64,000 nucleotides of DNA from Nageia nagi (lineage: Eukaryota; Pinophyta). The notes beneath the pieces are model-generated. The model did no database searches and was not told the DNA's origin. It was given only the letters and a program-made list of their open reading frames with translations. Below are positions 49,541-60,600 of this stretch, piece by piece. A program made the position numbers and the translations under genes. The DNA lies in NCBI GenBank assembly GCA_050084985.1, contig JBITNC010000001.1, forward strand, positions 143,778,001-143,842,000, given 5' to 3'. The stretch's first letter is position 1, and each line of letters starts with the position of its first letter.

Positions 49541-51776
49541 ATGGCCCTACCGATCACACACCAAGATGGACACAAAGCTACCTTGGTGGTTGATTCTCTA
49601 ACTAGTCATCAGGTACACTGCATCTCCTACCTTTTCCTTGCTATGCTTTTGCTTATCTTCAAATTTTAGCTACCTATATACTGGTTTTCCCAATTGCCCC
49701 TAGGGTTTTCCTGTTGAATACCCTAGCGCTTTGTTTTTCCATTTTCATTCTATTTTTTCAAATTTTTGGTATCATGGCTATACTATGCTCATCCATATGA
49801 ACCTATACCCTAAATTTTATTGACCTTTGTGCATGGAAACAGGACCGTTGGTGATCCTTTCTGCCCTAGTTTAGACCGTGGGTGGTCCTCTTTACCAATA
49901 CTATTTTTTGCCATTTTTGTTTCATATCTAATACTGACTTGCATTTTGTCACTCTTTTCTTGCAGAATCATTCATACCTTATGCAACCATCTGGCAAGAG
50001 TGCCACCTTCACCACTGCCCAATAGTGGCCACAAACTGACATAGCCTAGAGCATTCTGGAGGACATTTCCTTCAGCTACCTTATGTTTGCTGATTATGTG
50101 TTTCATGACCGCAACATGCTGACAGCTTTGATGGATAGGTGGGATCCAAACTCCAACACTTTTCACCTTCCAACTGGTGAGATTACAATGACACTAGAGG
50201 ATATCTACAGGATCACTAGACTTCCTATCAGGGGAAGGCTAGTGAACATGGTTCCTATTCCTAGCCTGGAACAAGTAGAGGTATGGGCTACATGGCTAAC
50301 GGGTTCAAATGAAGTAAATCATAGGAAGAGGGGTGTGTCCCTAATGAGACATATGTTAGAGTATCCTCCAGCACGGGGTGACCTATGAATGAGACTCCTC
50401 ATTGCCTACCTTTTGGATGCTATTATCTACCCAGACAAGAGTAGTGAGACCTTTCCTATGGGCATGGTTCCTATTATATAGGACATGGTGACACACAGGC
50501 AGCGGTATGCATGGTGCCCTACGATACTAGCGCAACTCTATCATGACCTCCACGGCTTTGCAGAGGTGGAGAGAGGGGGGAGATAGGTGGCTCATTGTAT
50601 GATACTACAAGTGCGGGCATATGATCACATCGTCATTTCTAGACTGATGATGTTGCCCCTAGATTAGCCAGATGATGTACCCACCTGGCAATGATGGGTG
50701 ATGATAGAGGGACCAAATTTTCCTAGCACAGACCTAGAGGGATGGTAGGTACGATTTGACCTACTACAGGAGGCACAGATATACTGGTGTCCCTATCAAG
50801 GAGGTGTACCAGAGTGGGAGGAGGACATACAGGAGATGGCATGGGTGAGACACCCTACATACGTACAGGCACATAGGGCACTAGTGGAGCCATACAGGCT
50901 AGAGTGGGTACTCCGTTAGTTCAACCTCCAGCAGGGTATATCGAATGACTATAGGATAGTGGTGTGCTACTACCATAGCAGGCATCTCCCAGAGGACTAT
51001 GAGCCAGTACCTAACTAGGATTCAGATTGGGAGTCCCCTAGCGAGGACTCTGACCATGGGGTCGATGATGACATAGATGGACCTAATCACATGGAGGACT
51101 ATCTAGACTGGTGGAGGACATGCCATCCTCACCACATAGGTATTCATGATGTCAACTTAGGTGATGATACATGGGAGGATGAAGACACAGGAGACATACA
51201 GACCAAATGGGACGCTCCCTTCACAGTGGGAGGGTGGGGAGGAGAGAGTAGCCCGACATATGCTCGCAACATGTCTCTAGATGCAAGTCATGATGACAAT
51301 AAGGAGACCAATCCAGACTAGGATGAGTATGAACCTGAGTATGAGATGGATACAGATTAGGAGGAGGAAGACTACGATGAGGATGATGATGGTAACCTAT
51401 TTTCTCTTTTGCTTTGCCTTGATTTTCTACTTTTTATGATCTGCTAAGGATTAACATGATATGTTTATGCTATGTCATAGATCCTGAGGTTGAGATGGCT
51501 AAGCTACATGGTCAAATCGATCAGAAGGATGAGGAGATTAGAGAGCTACAGGGTCATCTATGGTTTAGAGGAGGAGATTATACCAATATCTATCAAGACC
51601 TGCAGGTGGCCAACAAGGAAATTAAGGCCCTCTATGAGTAGCTTCACCAGGATGAGAGACAGATCAATGAGGAGAAGGCATGCATAGAGAAGTACAAGGC
51701 ACGATGCAGGGGTGGCACATCTAGCAGGGCTACTAGCTCTAGTGTAGGGGGAGGGGTGTCTAGTAAGAGATTCTAG
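49541..51776 (+). pseudogene. Three-exon plant mobile domain (PMD) gene, antisense in element 2
   Basis: Exon 1 (49541-49612, MALPITHQDGHK...) ends at CAG|GTACAC. The intron ends CTTGCAG at 49965. Exon 2 is 49966-51391, intron 2 is GTAACC...GTCATAG (51392-51480), and exon 3 runs to TAG 51774-51776. Intron phases 0 and 1 keep one frame of 597 codons. The PMD part has LMDRWDPNSNTFHLPTGEIT, EDIYRITRLPIRGR (about 50125-50245) and YRLEWVLR.FNLQQGI (50890-50942), the family's RVLRQF block. An Asp/Glu-rich linker and a coiled coil with a Ser/Gly-rich end follow. It has 13 in-frame stops but no frameshift: TAG at 50023, 50047, 50479, 50584, 50665, 50746, 50917, 51016, 51319, 51358 and 51639; TGA at 50386 and 50692. 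Most sit where Gln fits. No full product is expected without readthrough. Confidence 0.75.
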
Positions 51777-52136
51777 ATCATTCTATGTAATCTCATCCAG
51801 TTGTATTAAAAACAAAAACATTTTGATCATGATATATATAAAACACAAATTTTGGTACCTAATTTTCTCTTGTACATGTACTTGTGATGAATGAATTTGA
51901 TGTTCCATGATCCTTGAAAATGAATGCCAACGACATGACCTGACATTCTGACTTCTCATGCTGTGAGAGGAATTGGAATCTTTTGAATTTATCCTATTTT
52001 TCACTAAAAGAGGATCATCGGTGGTCCTATTATCAGAAAATACAATGCCGATGCTCCTATTATGATGTCATGAAGCCTCCCAATCTTGACCATGAATTCC
52101 GTTAGTGACCTGAACCAACTGCTAGCTTCTCTCTTT

Positions 52137-52212
<76 letters not shown>

Positions 52213-52271
52213 ATCTACCAAATAATACCTCCAGAGGGCCTAGAGCTCCCATTGGTGCTAGCCTCATTCTG
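51777..52271. other. Spacer between PMD and gag ends, with (AT)n
   Basis: The 3' ends of the antisense PMD gene and gag converge here. An (AT)n microsatellite of about 70 bases lies at 52139-52210. The phrase GGATCATCGGTGGTCC at 52011 echoes the LTR words near 47095. No other gene is seen. Confidence 0.6.
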
Positions 52272-54386
52272 TCATCCCTCTGACTGTCTTTCTGATATCT
52301 TGATTCCTTTTGTCATGTGCCCCTAGGAAAATAGTATTCCGGTATTATGATGTGGCATGGGGTTCTTATATATCCCCAACTTTTCGTTATCTATGTGTAC
52401 TGGAGCCTTTTTCTTTTTTCCCAGCTTATTGAATGAGATAGCCTTCTTATCCACTAAATCCTAAATAATATCTCTAAATTTTTGACATTCACATGTTTTA
52501 TGGCCATGACCCCTATGATATCTACAAAACCTTCCTGTAGTTCTTGTGTTTCTTTGATTTATTAGTGGTAATTGGATCAAACCTCTTTGCACCAATGACT
52601 GCAACAACTCATCATGATCCTCAGTAACTTTAGCATATACTCTAGAGGTCCTTTATTTTGTGAGTTCTTGCGACTCTTTGTTTGCTACAACTATAGCTAT
52701 CACTTTGGCTGGTATCAATTTTTCATCTTTCTTATGCCCCCATAAACCAATTTTCATCAAGTGTCTCTCTTTTCGAATCATGGATAAGATCATTTCTGCA
52801 AGGGTTTGTTCTAGATAATTGAAAAATTCGAGCAATACCTCATCTCTTAGTGACTTTATCAACATTTGTTTCAACTCTTTTTCACTTAGCACTATGTATG
52901 TAGCCACTTTTTTCCAAGCTGCTACAAACTCTTCAAATGATTGACTCTTCCCTTGTCTCATTCTAGCCAAATCCATGATAGCAAGTTTTTTCTTTATGTT
53001 GTGCTGATACTGATCCAAGAATTCCTATTTTAACTATCTATAGCTGGTAATACTTTGGTCCTTTAAGTCATAAAACCATTCTAAAGCTTCTTCCCCTAAA
53101 ATGAGCTGAAATAACCTAGCTAACATATCCTCATCTTGAAGGTGTCTACATGCTGCCTCTTCAAAAATGGTGATGTGCATCCTTGGATCACTTATACCAT
53201 CATATTCACTGAATTTGATATCTTTTCCTTCCCATTTTCTTCTTCTGATTCTTGTGCAAAGAGGATGATTTTTTGCTAGATATTTATTTGCTTTTTCATC
53301 ATGTAATAATCTTAACTTTTTGAGCTACTCAGCCATTGCTTGAAGCTGGGCTATTCTTAGTTCTGCTATTTCTTTTTGCCTTTCTTTTTCTATGTCATCC
53401 TGATTCAACTTCTCTTCTGGGGTTTTACACCCTCCTGTCTCTTCTTCTTTCTCATAATTTGATGCTCCTGGGGCAAATCTTAAATTTTGTTCCCTCCATT
53501 CCTGTACTAGCTGCATTTCTAGTTCTCTTATGATGATCTCTTTTATGCATGATTGCGATTTCTGATAAGACCTTGTACCGATAACCCTTCTTACTTCTAC
53601 TTCTTTGATCTCTTTCTCTCGATCTGACCAATAGGGATAAGCATCAACCAATCTCTGTGCTATAGAGTCCATTTCAGGTTCTGTCTCTAACTCATCATCT
53701 AATTCTTCATCAAAATGTATCACTTCCTCTTCATCTGAATATTCATTATTCATTTCTTCCTGCATTATTGCTTCATGATTTCTAACACATTCAGCAAGGG
53801 TTAAAGATAACATAGACTCACACATATTTGTTTTAATATCCCTAGGAGTGGAAGTTTGTTGGTTAAAGCACGACACATAAAATTTTTCACGATCTTCTAT
53901 AATAGTCATAGTTGGTTTGATAAAAGATGCTCTAATTATTGATGTGAGATTGTTTGTAGTTTTGAATTTCCATAAATAGTGAAAAAAATATGCCGTACTT
54001 GTGTCTGTAGCAAATTTGTAGGACATCCCAAAATCTTTCATAAACTGTTGCACTAACCTAAGTTTTTCCTCAGTAAGGTTCTAGCTATTGAATCTATTAG
54101 GTCGGTATAGGATTATTGATAACTCCTTTTTGAACATTTGGCTGATATTTTCTAGGGTTTCACCATCAGAACAATCATTGTCTTCAGAATCACCATGATA
54201 GGATTCCTCATCCAGAAGTTTATCTTTAATAATCCAAGGAGCACTTTCCTTATTTAGTCTAGCACTTTTCCTAGTTGGCTCTGTTCCTTTCCATGTTTTT
54301 CTTTTCCTCTTAGGTGATGATTGAACTAATGAAGAATAATCTAAAAATTCATCTATATCTTTGTGCATTTTTGAATTAGAAAGCAT
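52272..54386 (-). pseudogene. gag: Gag of element 2, one frame with seven nonsense codons
   Basis: ATG at 54386, 22 bases from the LTR, starts MLSNSKMHKDIDEFLDYSS. One frame of 704 codons runs to TGA at 52274-52272. After a charged N-terminal region and a helical Glu-rich stretch comes capsid: IKFSEYDGISDPRMHITIFE, EEALEWFYDLKDQSITSY, EFLDQYQHNIKKKLA, RMRQGKSQSFEEFVAAWKK (about 53230-52890), the standard Ty3/gypsy Gag pattern. A zinc-knuckle-like CRYHRGHGHKTCEC follows (about 52530-52490), then DLVDKKAI and APVHIDNEKLGIY, homologous to element 1. Stops are TAG at 54083, 53327, 53036, 53027, 52463 and 52325, and TAA at 52655; no frameshift is present. Most TAGs replace likely Gln (for example II.DL in IIQDLVDKK). 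Protease does not follow. Confidence 0.85.
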
Positions 54387-54389
54387 GTT

Positions 54390-54408
54390 TCATGTCGGGT
54401 TCACCAAA
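54390..54408 (-). other. Candidate primer-binding site of element 2
   Basis: Next to the 5' LTR the minus strand reads TTTGGTGAACCCGACATGA. It opens with TTTGGTGAA as in element 1. The tRNA is not assigned; a complement search against plant tRNA 3' ends would settle it. Confidence 0.55.
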
Positions 54409-54823
54409 TGTTTACAAATAAAATTGAGTATGCAAATAAGTAAATAGGAAAATATCTACAAACTCAATATTATCTGTATTTGAGCTATGGATAGCAATTT
54501 ATTCTAGATAACAATAAACAAAATAACTAATTCAGAAATGTCATTGTACCAACCAAGACTGTAATTTGTGTACTTACCTCACGAAACATACCTAACAATG
54601 AAAGATGAAGATATTGGTGATGTACTGATAACAGGCTACCTTTCCAACAACGTCATGACCTGTGAAAATGCAAAAAGAGGACCATGAGTGGTCCGTTTTA
54701 GTAATATAAGAGCATCAATGGTGTTCTTTTGTTCGTAAAGGAGCACCGGTGGCCTTCGTTTGATGATTCTTAACTTCTTGATCAAGTCCAAAACTTCAAT
54801 ATGGATGTCTCAGATAGCAATAT
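54409..54823 (-). repeat. 5' LTR of element 2, truncated by element 3
   Basis: Matches the first 415 bases of 46819-47671, then stops at GATAGCAATAT where TGTAGACACC begins. The missing part corresponds to 47234-47671 and includes the TATA box, so the promoter of element 2 is displaced from its gag by the insertion. Confidence 0.85.
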
Positions 54824-55247
54824 TGTAGACACCTAAAAATGTCCCCTTCTTAACTAGTAAACATTGAAATAATCATAACTCTTTATACAAGTCTCAAACA
54901 AGCTTGAAAAATTCATTATTGGATAGCTCTCATCGAGTACATGCAAAATGAGTGGTCACATGACCCCTTTTTGATAAAAATTGACTATTTGGTGGTCGTT
55001 TCAATATTGTTATAAAAACTGCTAACCAGTCGCCGGCGTTTGCCTTGAAACGCCGGCGTTTTGATACAGTCATCGGCGTTCGACATTCAAACGTCGGTGA
55101 CTCTGCAACAGCCGAATAGAAACCAAAATGGTGAGGGAAAGTTGGAACACTTCATTTCTCCAAGATGAGGTGGATAGAGGGGGTCAGTTACGACCTACGG
55201 TGGCTATTCACTTCCTCTTACCAGCCTTAAAACATCTCATCCAAAAT

Positions 55248-55260
55248 CTATAAATATAAG
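55248..55260 (+). promoter_or_regulatory. TATA box in the presumed 5' LTR of element 3
   Basis: CTATAAATATAAG in a locally non-repetitive stretch about 425 bases into the LTR, oriented toward gag. Confidence 0.5.
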
Positions 55261-55814
55261 CTAATACAAAGCAAATAAAGAGGAATTGAACCCATTTTTG
55301 AAGTAGGGTAATGCTGCCAAAATCTTGTGAGCTTATACATTTTATTGTTTTATGCTAGTTTCATTTTAATACTTGTCATACATAGATGCTTTGATGTTAT
55401 TGTCTTTTGCATGTGTAGAGGATTTATAGGTTGCTCATACCAAGGGAAGAAGCAAGCAACTCAAAACAATGAAGATTTAATACTCTTTATTTTGGCACAT
55501 AGCATTTTGTAAAAGTCCCTTCTAAGGGCAAATTGTAGTTTGAACTAAAATTGAATATCATTTTGCAATTACAACATGTCTATCTATGTTATATAATTTG
55601 AGGTTCAATGAAGATTGAAGAATAATGTTATTTTTTGTTATTCTATATTCTAGCTCAATTTTCATTGCAACATTCTGGCACTAGAAGGAGGGCCCCTCTG
55701 TTATTGAGAGGGAGATTTTTTGTTTATGATTCTACCTTTCTATTCTTTGGTTTTTTGGATTTTTCCATGTACTAACTTCAAATTTCAGGTTCTGTGCTTT
55801 TTCAGGAATTTGTT

Positions 55815-56000
55815 ACAGAAACACCGACAACTGTAATAGAATGTCGATGACTGTAACTAAATGTCAATGATTGGTATTGAACGCTGATGTTTCCCGTAAC
55901 TAAACACCCAACGACTGTAAATAAACACCAGCGACTGTAAATAAATGCCAGTGACTCTAACTAAATGCCAGCGTTTCCTGTATAAATGTCGGCAACCTGT
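55815..56000. repeat. Minisatellite of about 20-24-bp units
   Basis: Eight or so imperfect units of the form GACTGTAA(A/C)TAAA.(C/T)(A/G)CC(A/G)(A/G)C. Related GCCGGCGTTT / ATCGGCGTT words occur at 55028-55110, so the unit CGCCGGCGTTT may be the undecayed form: CpG sites here have largely become TG or CA. Confidence 0.65.
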
Positions 56001-57604
56001 TCCAGGTCATTTTTATCTCTTTTTGTTATTTTTGAAAAAATAAAATAAAATTATGTTATGGAAAAATATTTTTGAGTGTGATTTCTTTTCCCAGAATGCA
56101 TATAAGAATGGGTAGAAAAAGTTAAATGCATATCTTTTATTAATTTACTTTACGTATGAAGTTATGTTTTATTTTCATGCTTTGGGTGAAGGGCACGTAC
56201 ATATTAATACTTTTTATCTTGTCTACTTATGCTCTCCCTTTGCGCTTTGTGCGATCTAAGGTGACCAGAATAGACTTGATAAGAAGGGGTAATTAACTTT
56301 TCTTTTCTTTCACACTCACACTATCATTAATTGGGTAATTTATCTACACATAATGACCTCTTACTAGTAAGAGGAGGTAATTTACTACACATAATACTTC
56401 CACAATTGGAAGAGGTAAATGGATCACACTTAATTTGGAATGAACTTAAGGAAAATAAATCAGGGTTTTGGATAGTACAAATCACATTAAAGGGTTAATG
56501 AATTGGGTGGATTCGAACACACTAAGTACTTCCACTTGACAAAGTATGCTCTCACTTTTGCGCTTCGAATGATCTTAAGTGATCAGAAATAAGTTAAGTG
56601 GAAGAGGTAAAATTTATGCACATTTTATTTGGAAATTTACTTCACATTAACACTCTTGAAGAGGTCTACCCTTACCACTCCATTGGAGGTCGAAGGGATG
56701 TGACCCTTGGAGGAATAATTGAACCACATTTAATTAATTTATCTACACATAATACTTCCACAGCTGGAAGGGGTTAATGAACATTACTAAGAGGTTGGAT
56801 AATGAACCACATTATAATTAAAAAAGAACAACGGGGTTTATTAAGGTCAAGATCCATCTTATAATAAACTTTTGATTGTGTCACATTAAGATAAGATAAA
56901 TGAATGGACATGAATGTTGGGGAGGGTAGTATGCATAATTGTATCTTACTTGTTTAAATTGCATTTCATAAGGCCTTAAAGGAATAATTGAACATTAACG
57001 AGTTGGATGTCACTACCAACCGTTAATTCTTACTTCTTTGTACCCACCGACATCACACACTTGAAGCCATAGAGCCAGTTACACTTGGAGGTAATGACCA
57101 AGGTGACTCTCCTTTAGGTAGGAGTCAAAAAAGGAGACTCTTTTAGAACCAAGCCAAAAGCCATAGAGACTTGTAAACATTATTTAGAATTACTCAACCT
57201 ACCTTGTTTAACACTTGACTAGTCAAAACAAATTAGGAAAATTAAAAGACTAAAATTAACAACTCATATTGTTCATTTAACTCAGACATTAAAAATATGT
57301 GAAAACTTAAAAAAGATAATCACATCGTTAAAAATAAGCTTGCATATAGGATGTTTGTGCATCAAATTGTTTTCTCGAAAACATAATATAAAAGATAAAA
57401 ATAAAACTTCTTTTACGATGTTTGTTTATGTGTTCAAAAACTGAATTGACATGTTTCATTTATGGAATGATATAATAGGTCATACAAAGGAATAGGTTTA
57501 AAAGATGACTAAAAGTTGATTTTATTTAAGTTTTTTACTTTGAACCCCCTTTGTAACAAATAGAAACATAGGCATGTGTCAGTCACTCTAGATCCATACA
57601 AATT

Positions 57605-60600
57605 TTGAATTTGTTGAGAACAATTAAAAGGCCTTTGAATTTTATCATTATGAGGTTCGTCTTGGTTGCACTTTTAAATTATGTGCCTTTTCCTATCAAA
57701 GTAAAACCAAAAATACAAAGACTATGTTCACATATTGCCAAGTCAACCTTAGATACTTATTCTACTTCTGAGATCATGAAGAATGATTTTTATGTTGACA
57801 TTGAAAAGCTTTTAGCATATTTAGCAAAGAAAGAACAATGTACCATACCTCTTCTTCAATCCTCAGAAAGCCTTGTTAGATCCCATGAAGAGCTAGAGTA
57901 TAGTTCTTCCATTCCTTCACCCTCATCATGGGATGAGTTTGACACTAAAAATAATGAGCCCATCATAAAGATTGAAAACTCATCGACACATCTCATCAAA
58001 TTAAAATCTTGTTGTGCATCTCCTTTCGAAACTATCAAACCTAATGAATCCAATTTGCTAAGTGATGAATCGAGTATTAATGCCAAAGGCCTTGATGCAA
58101 CATCCTATGCTAAATCATATGACCTCCTAGAGTTAGATACTTGGATGTCTTCACCCCCACCTTGGGAGGAATATGATATTAAAGAAGAGGAGTTTGACAT
58201 GAATCTTGAGGATCCTTCAGAGCATTCTTCAGAATTGCAATTTCATTCTCCTCCCCTTCTTGAGGCTACAAGACCTTCTATTGATTCCCATGAATCTCAT
58301 GATATTCTTGAGTGCAAGGATGAAACTTGTTCATTCTCATCACAAGTAGAAATTGAAGAGCCTCACATAAGAATTACAAAATCCATAGATCGTATTATTG
58401 AATCTCAAGAATTTCAATCACAAAGAAATGAAAAATATAAAAATAAAATTTCCAAAGCTAACACGCATGAGCATAGGAATGAACATCCATGTGGGGAAAT
58501 AACACATCATGATGATGGTACAAAGTTTTATGAGGATTAATGTTGTTCAAACCCACTAAAAATACCTTTGAAATATCAAACTAGCTTGATGAAAAATGGG
58601 GAATGTGATAAAGAAGATAGCCCTACAACAAATAAATTACTTAGGAATATTTTCTATGATGAAAAAGCTAAGAATATTTTGCAAAGGGAATCCCATAAAC
58701 AACAACAAGCATGTTCTTCTCACGATCAACATGACAAAACCTTCAACGAGTTTGTCGACAAAATGAAACAAGAAGAGATAAGACAAAAGCATGATGTAAA
58801 AGCTCATGCCAACCAAAAGAGTCAAGCTTGGGTGCAATTATCATCACCTCTTAATTACCAAGTATGGAGATATCAAAACTCTAACCTTGATCAACAAAGA
58901 GAATTGCCTCTTAAGAGTTTAGATTATCAACCTCAAAGCCCCTCTTCACAAGCTAGGATAACTAACCCCACCTATCAAAAAACACTTCATAGGGCTAGGT
59001 CTTGTATGGAAGATTTTGATAGGATGACCTTATATTCAGTAAGAACCTCACAAAAAACTCAATGTAAGATCTCAAACAAATTCTTCTATGATCCTTACTC
59101 TCATGAAAAACCCTCATCGCAAGAAAAATGTAGAAAAGCTTTAGCTAAACAATTCAGGGTAGGAGAGATACCCTCTTTTGCGGAGTTGGGGGCAAAGAGA
59201 AAACACATAGAGAGAGATTATGAAGAAACTATAAACTTTAGTAAGAGATATGAAGATGTTCAAAGTAAGTTAGAAGAGGAAGCCAAACTTAAGGAAAAGA
59301 ATATAGAACTCAACGAAAAAGAAAAGCAAGAGCTTGACAAACAACGACAAATTTTTGATAAGGTAAAACAAGAAGTTCGAGATAGTTGGTTACTTCATGA
59401 GAAGTTTCAACAAAATAAAGTACAACCATCTACAACTCTTAGAAATTCAATGCAAGAGCATCCTTTACCTTCTAATCTTCCATCATTATCATCTTCATCA
59501 TTGTTGTCAAGATCTTCTTCTGATGATGAATCTTATAATTCAGACCTAAAGTCAGAAAGAAACATCAATCATAGAAGATATCGAAAACATCCTTAGGGTA
59601 GTTGGATAGATAAAGAATTAGAAGATGTCATGAAGGATTTCATGAATAAAGAAATGAACATATCAAGGTTCCAGAAGTTGACATATGATAATATTTGCAA
59701 TGAACCCATCCATCCAAGTGTCCCTAAGAAGAAATTACCTTACAACTTTGAAATGCCTAAGATAATTCCTTTTACCGGAAATAAGGATCCTAAGGAACAT
59801 TTAAGGTGGTTTAAGTTTTCAAATTACCTCATTTCTAACGATGAGGACTTGATGCTACGTTTGTTTCCCATGACTCTTGCACCCCAAGCCTTGGAATGGT
59901 ATAATAATTTACCACGACATAGTATTTATTCATTTACTCAATTAGCAGACTTGTTCTTACAACATTTTAGGATTTATATCAAAGAGGAATCTTCTATTAC
60001 GGATCTTGTGGAACTAAAACAATCTCAGAATGAATCAATTGTTGACTTTGTTTCACGATAGAGGGATATACTCTATCGCATGCCCTATACCTTACTTCAG
60101 GAGGAGTTAGTTAAATTATTCAGTCAAAATTGTTTAAGGCCTATAGCTAGTATATTACAAATCCAACGATATAATACTCTCGAAGAAGTTATTGCTCACG
60201 TAGTTATAATTGAGAAGGTTAAAATTGAATATGGTGAAATAAAAATTACGAGGAAAGAAAAATATAACAAAAATGAGTATTGTAATTATCACCATCAAAG
60301 AGGTCATAGTACAAAAAATTGTCTAGCATTGAGAAATAGAACGCAAAACTCAATCAAAGATAATAGCTTGGAAGTTGAAGACCATACTTCTATTTCAAAT
60401 CAAAATTTAAAAAATTATCAAGACTCACTTCTTTCATATCAAGTAAATACAGTATCTACTGTACCTAATTACAGTCAAGTGATACACACCTGGAATCCAA
60501 GTAATCAACCTATTATAAGAATAGTTGGAGTTGATACTGGAACTCAAAACATACAAGAAAAACAAATTGATATATCATATAATCAAAAATCCGAAATGCA

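Larger units (their letters stand above)
46819..54823 (-). mobile_element. Non-autonomous Ty3/gypsy-like LTR retrotransposon, gag plus antisense PMD (element 2)
   Basis: The left LTR (46819-47671) and the first half of the right LTR (54409-54823) are direct repeats starting TGTTTACAAATAAAATTGAG. Gag reads on the minus strand immediately inside the right LTR, so that is the 5' LTR. The order, 5' to 3' on the minus strand, is LTR, primer site, gag (54386-52272), an antisense three-exon PMD gene (49541-51776 plus), two tandem arrays and the 3' LTR. No protease, reverse transcriptase, RNase H or integrase is seen; the interior is only 6.7 kb. About 35 mismatches over some 415 aligned LTR bases (near 8 %, by eye, mostly transitions) separate the LTRs. 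The right LTR is cut at 54823 by another element, so its second half should lie beyond the window. Confidence 0.85.
54824..57600 (+). repeat. Presumed 5' LTR of element 3, about 2.8 kb
   Basis: It starts TGTAGACACC and would end GATCCATACA at 57600. That end precedes AATTTTGAATTTGTTGAGAAC, which resembles a decayed TTTTGG..TTGTTGCCGAGAAC primer site of the Tat/Ogre type. Inside are a TATA box (55248-55260) and a GCCGGCGTT repeat cluster (55028-55110). A minisatellite (55830-55990) and duplicated CTCTC.CTTTGCGCTT.G..CGATCT..GGTGACCAGAA phrases at 56230 and 56549 are also present. With no second copy in the window, the right edge is inferred. Confidence 0.45.

Noticed and set aside
49966-51776. 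Reassigned or suppressed TAG codon in this genome
   Set aside because: The other pseudogenes (elements 1 and 3, copia, SET) also have TAA and TGA stops, and decay of CAG by deamination explains the bias without a changed code.
52086-52283. Plus-strand frame with a long (YI)n run
   Set aside because: It is the (AT)n microsatellite at 52139-52210; gag and the PMD gene explain the surroundings on other frames.
53336-53533. Plus-strand Leu/Phe-rich frame that looks like a membrane protein
   Set aside because: It is the antisense of the Glu/Lys-rich part of Gag.
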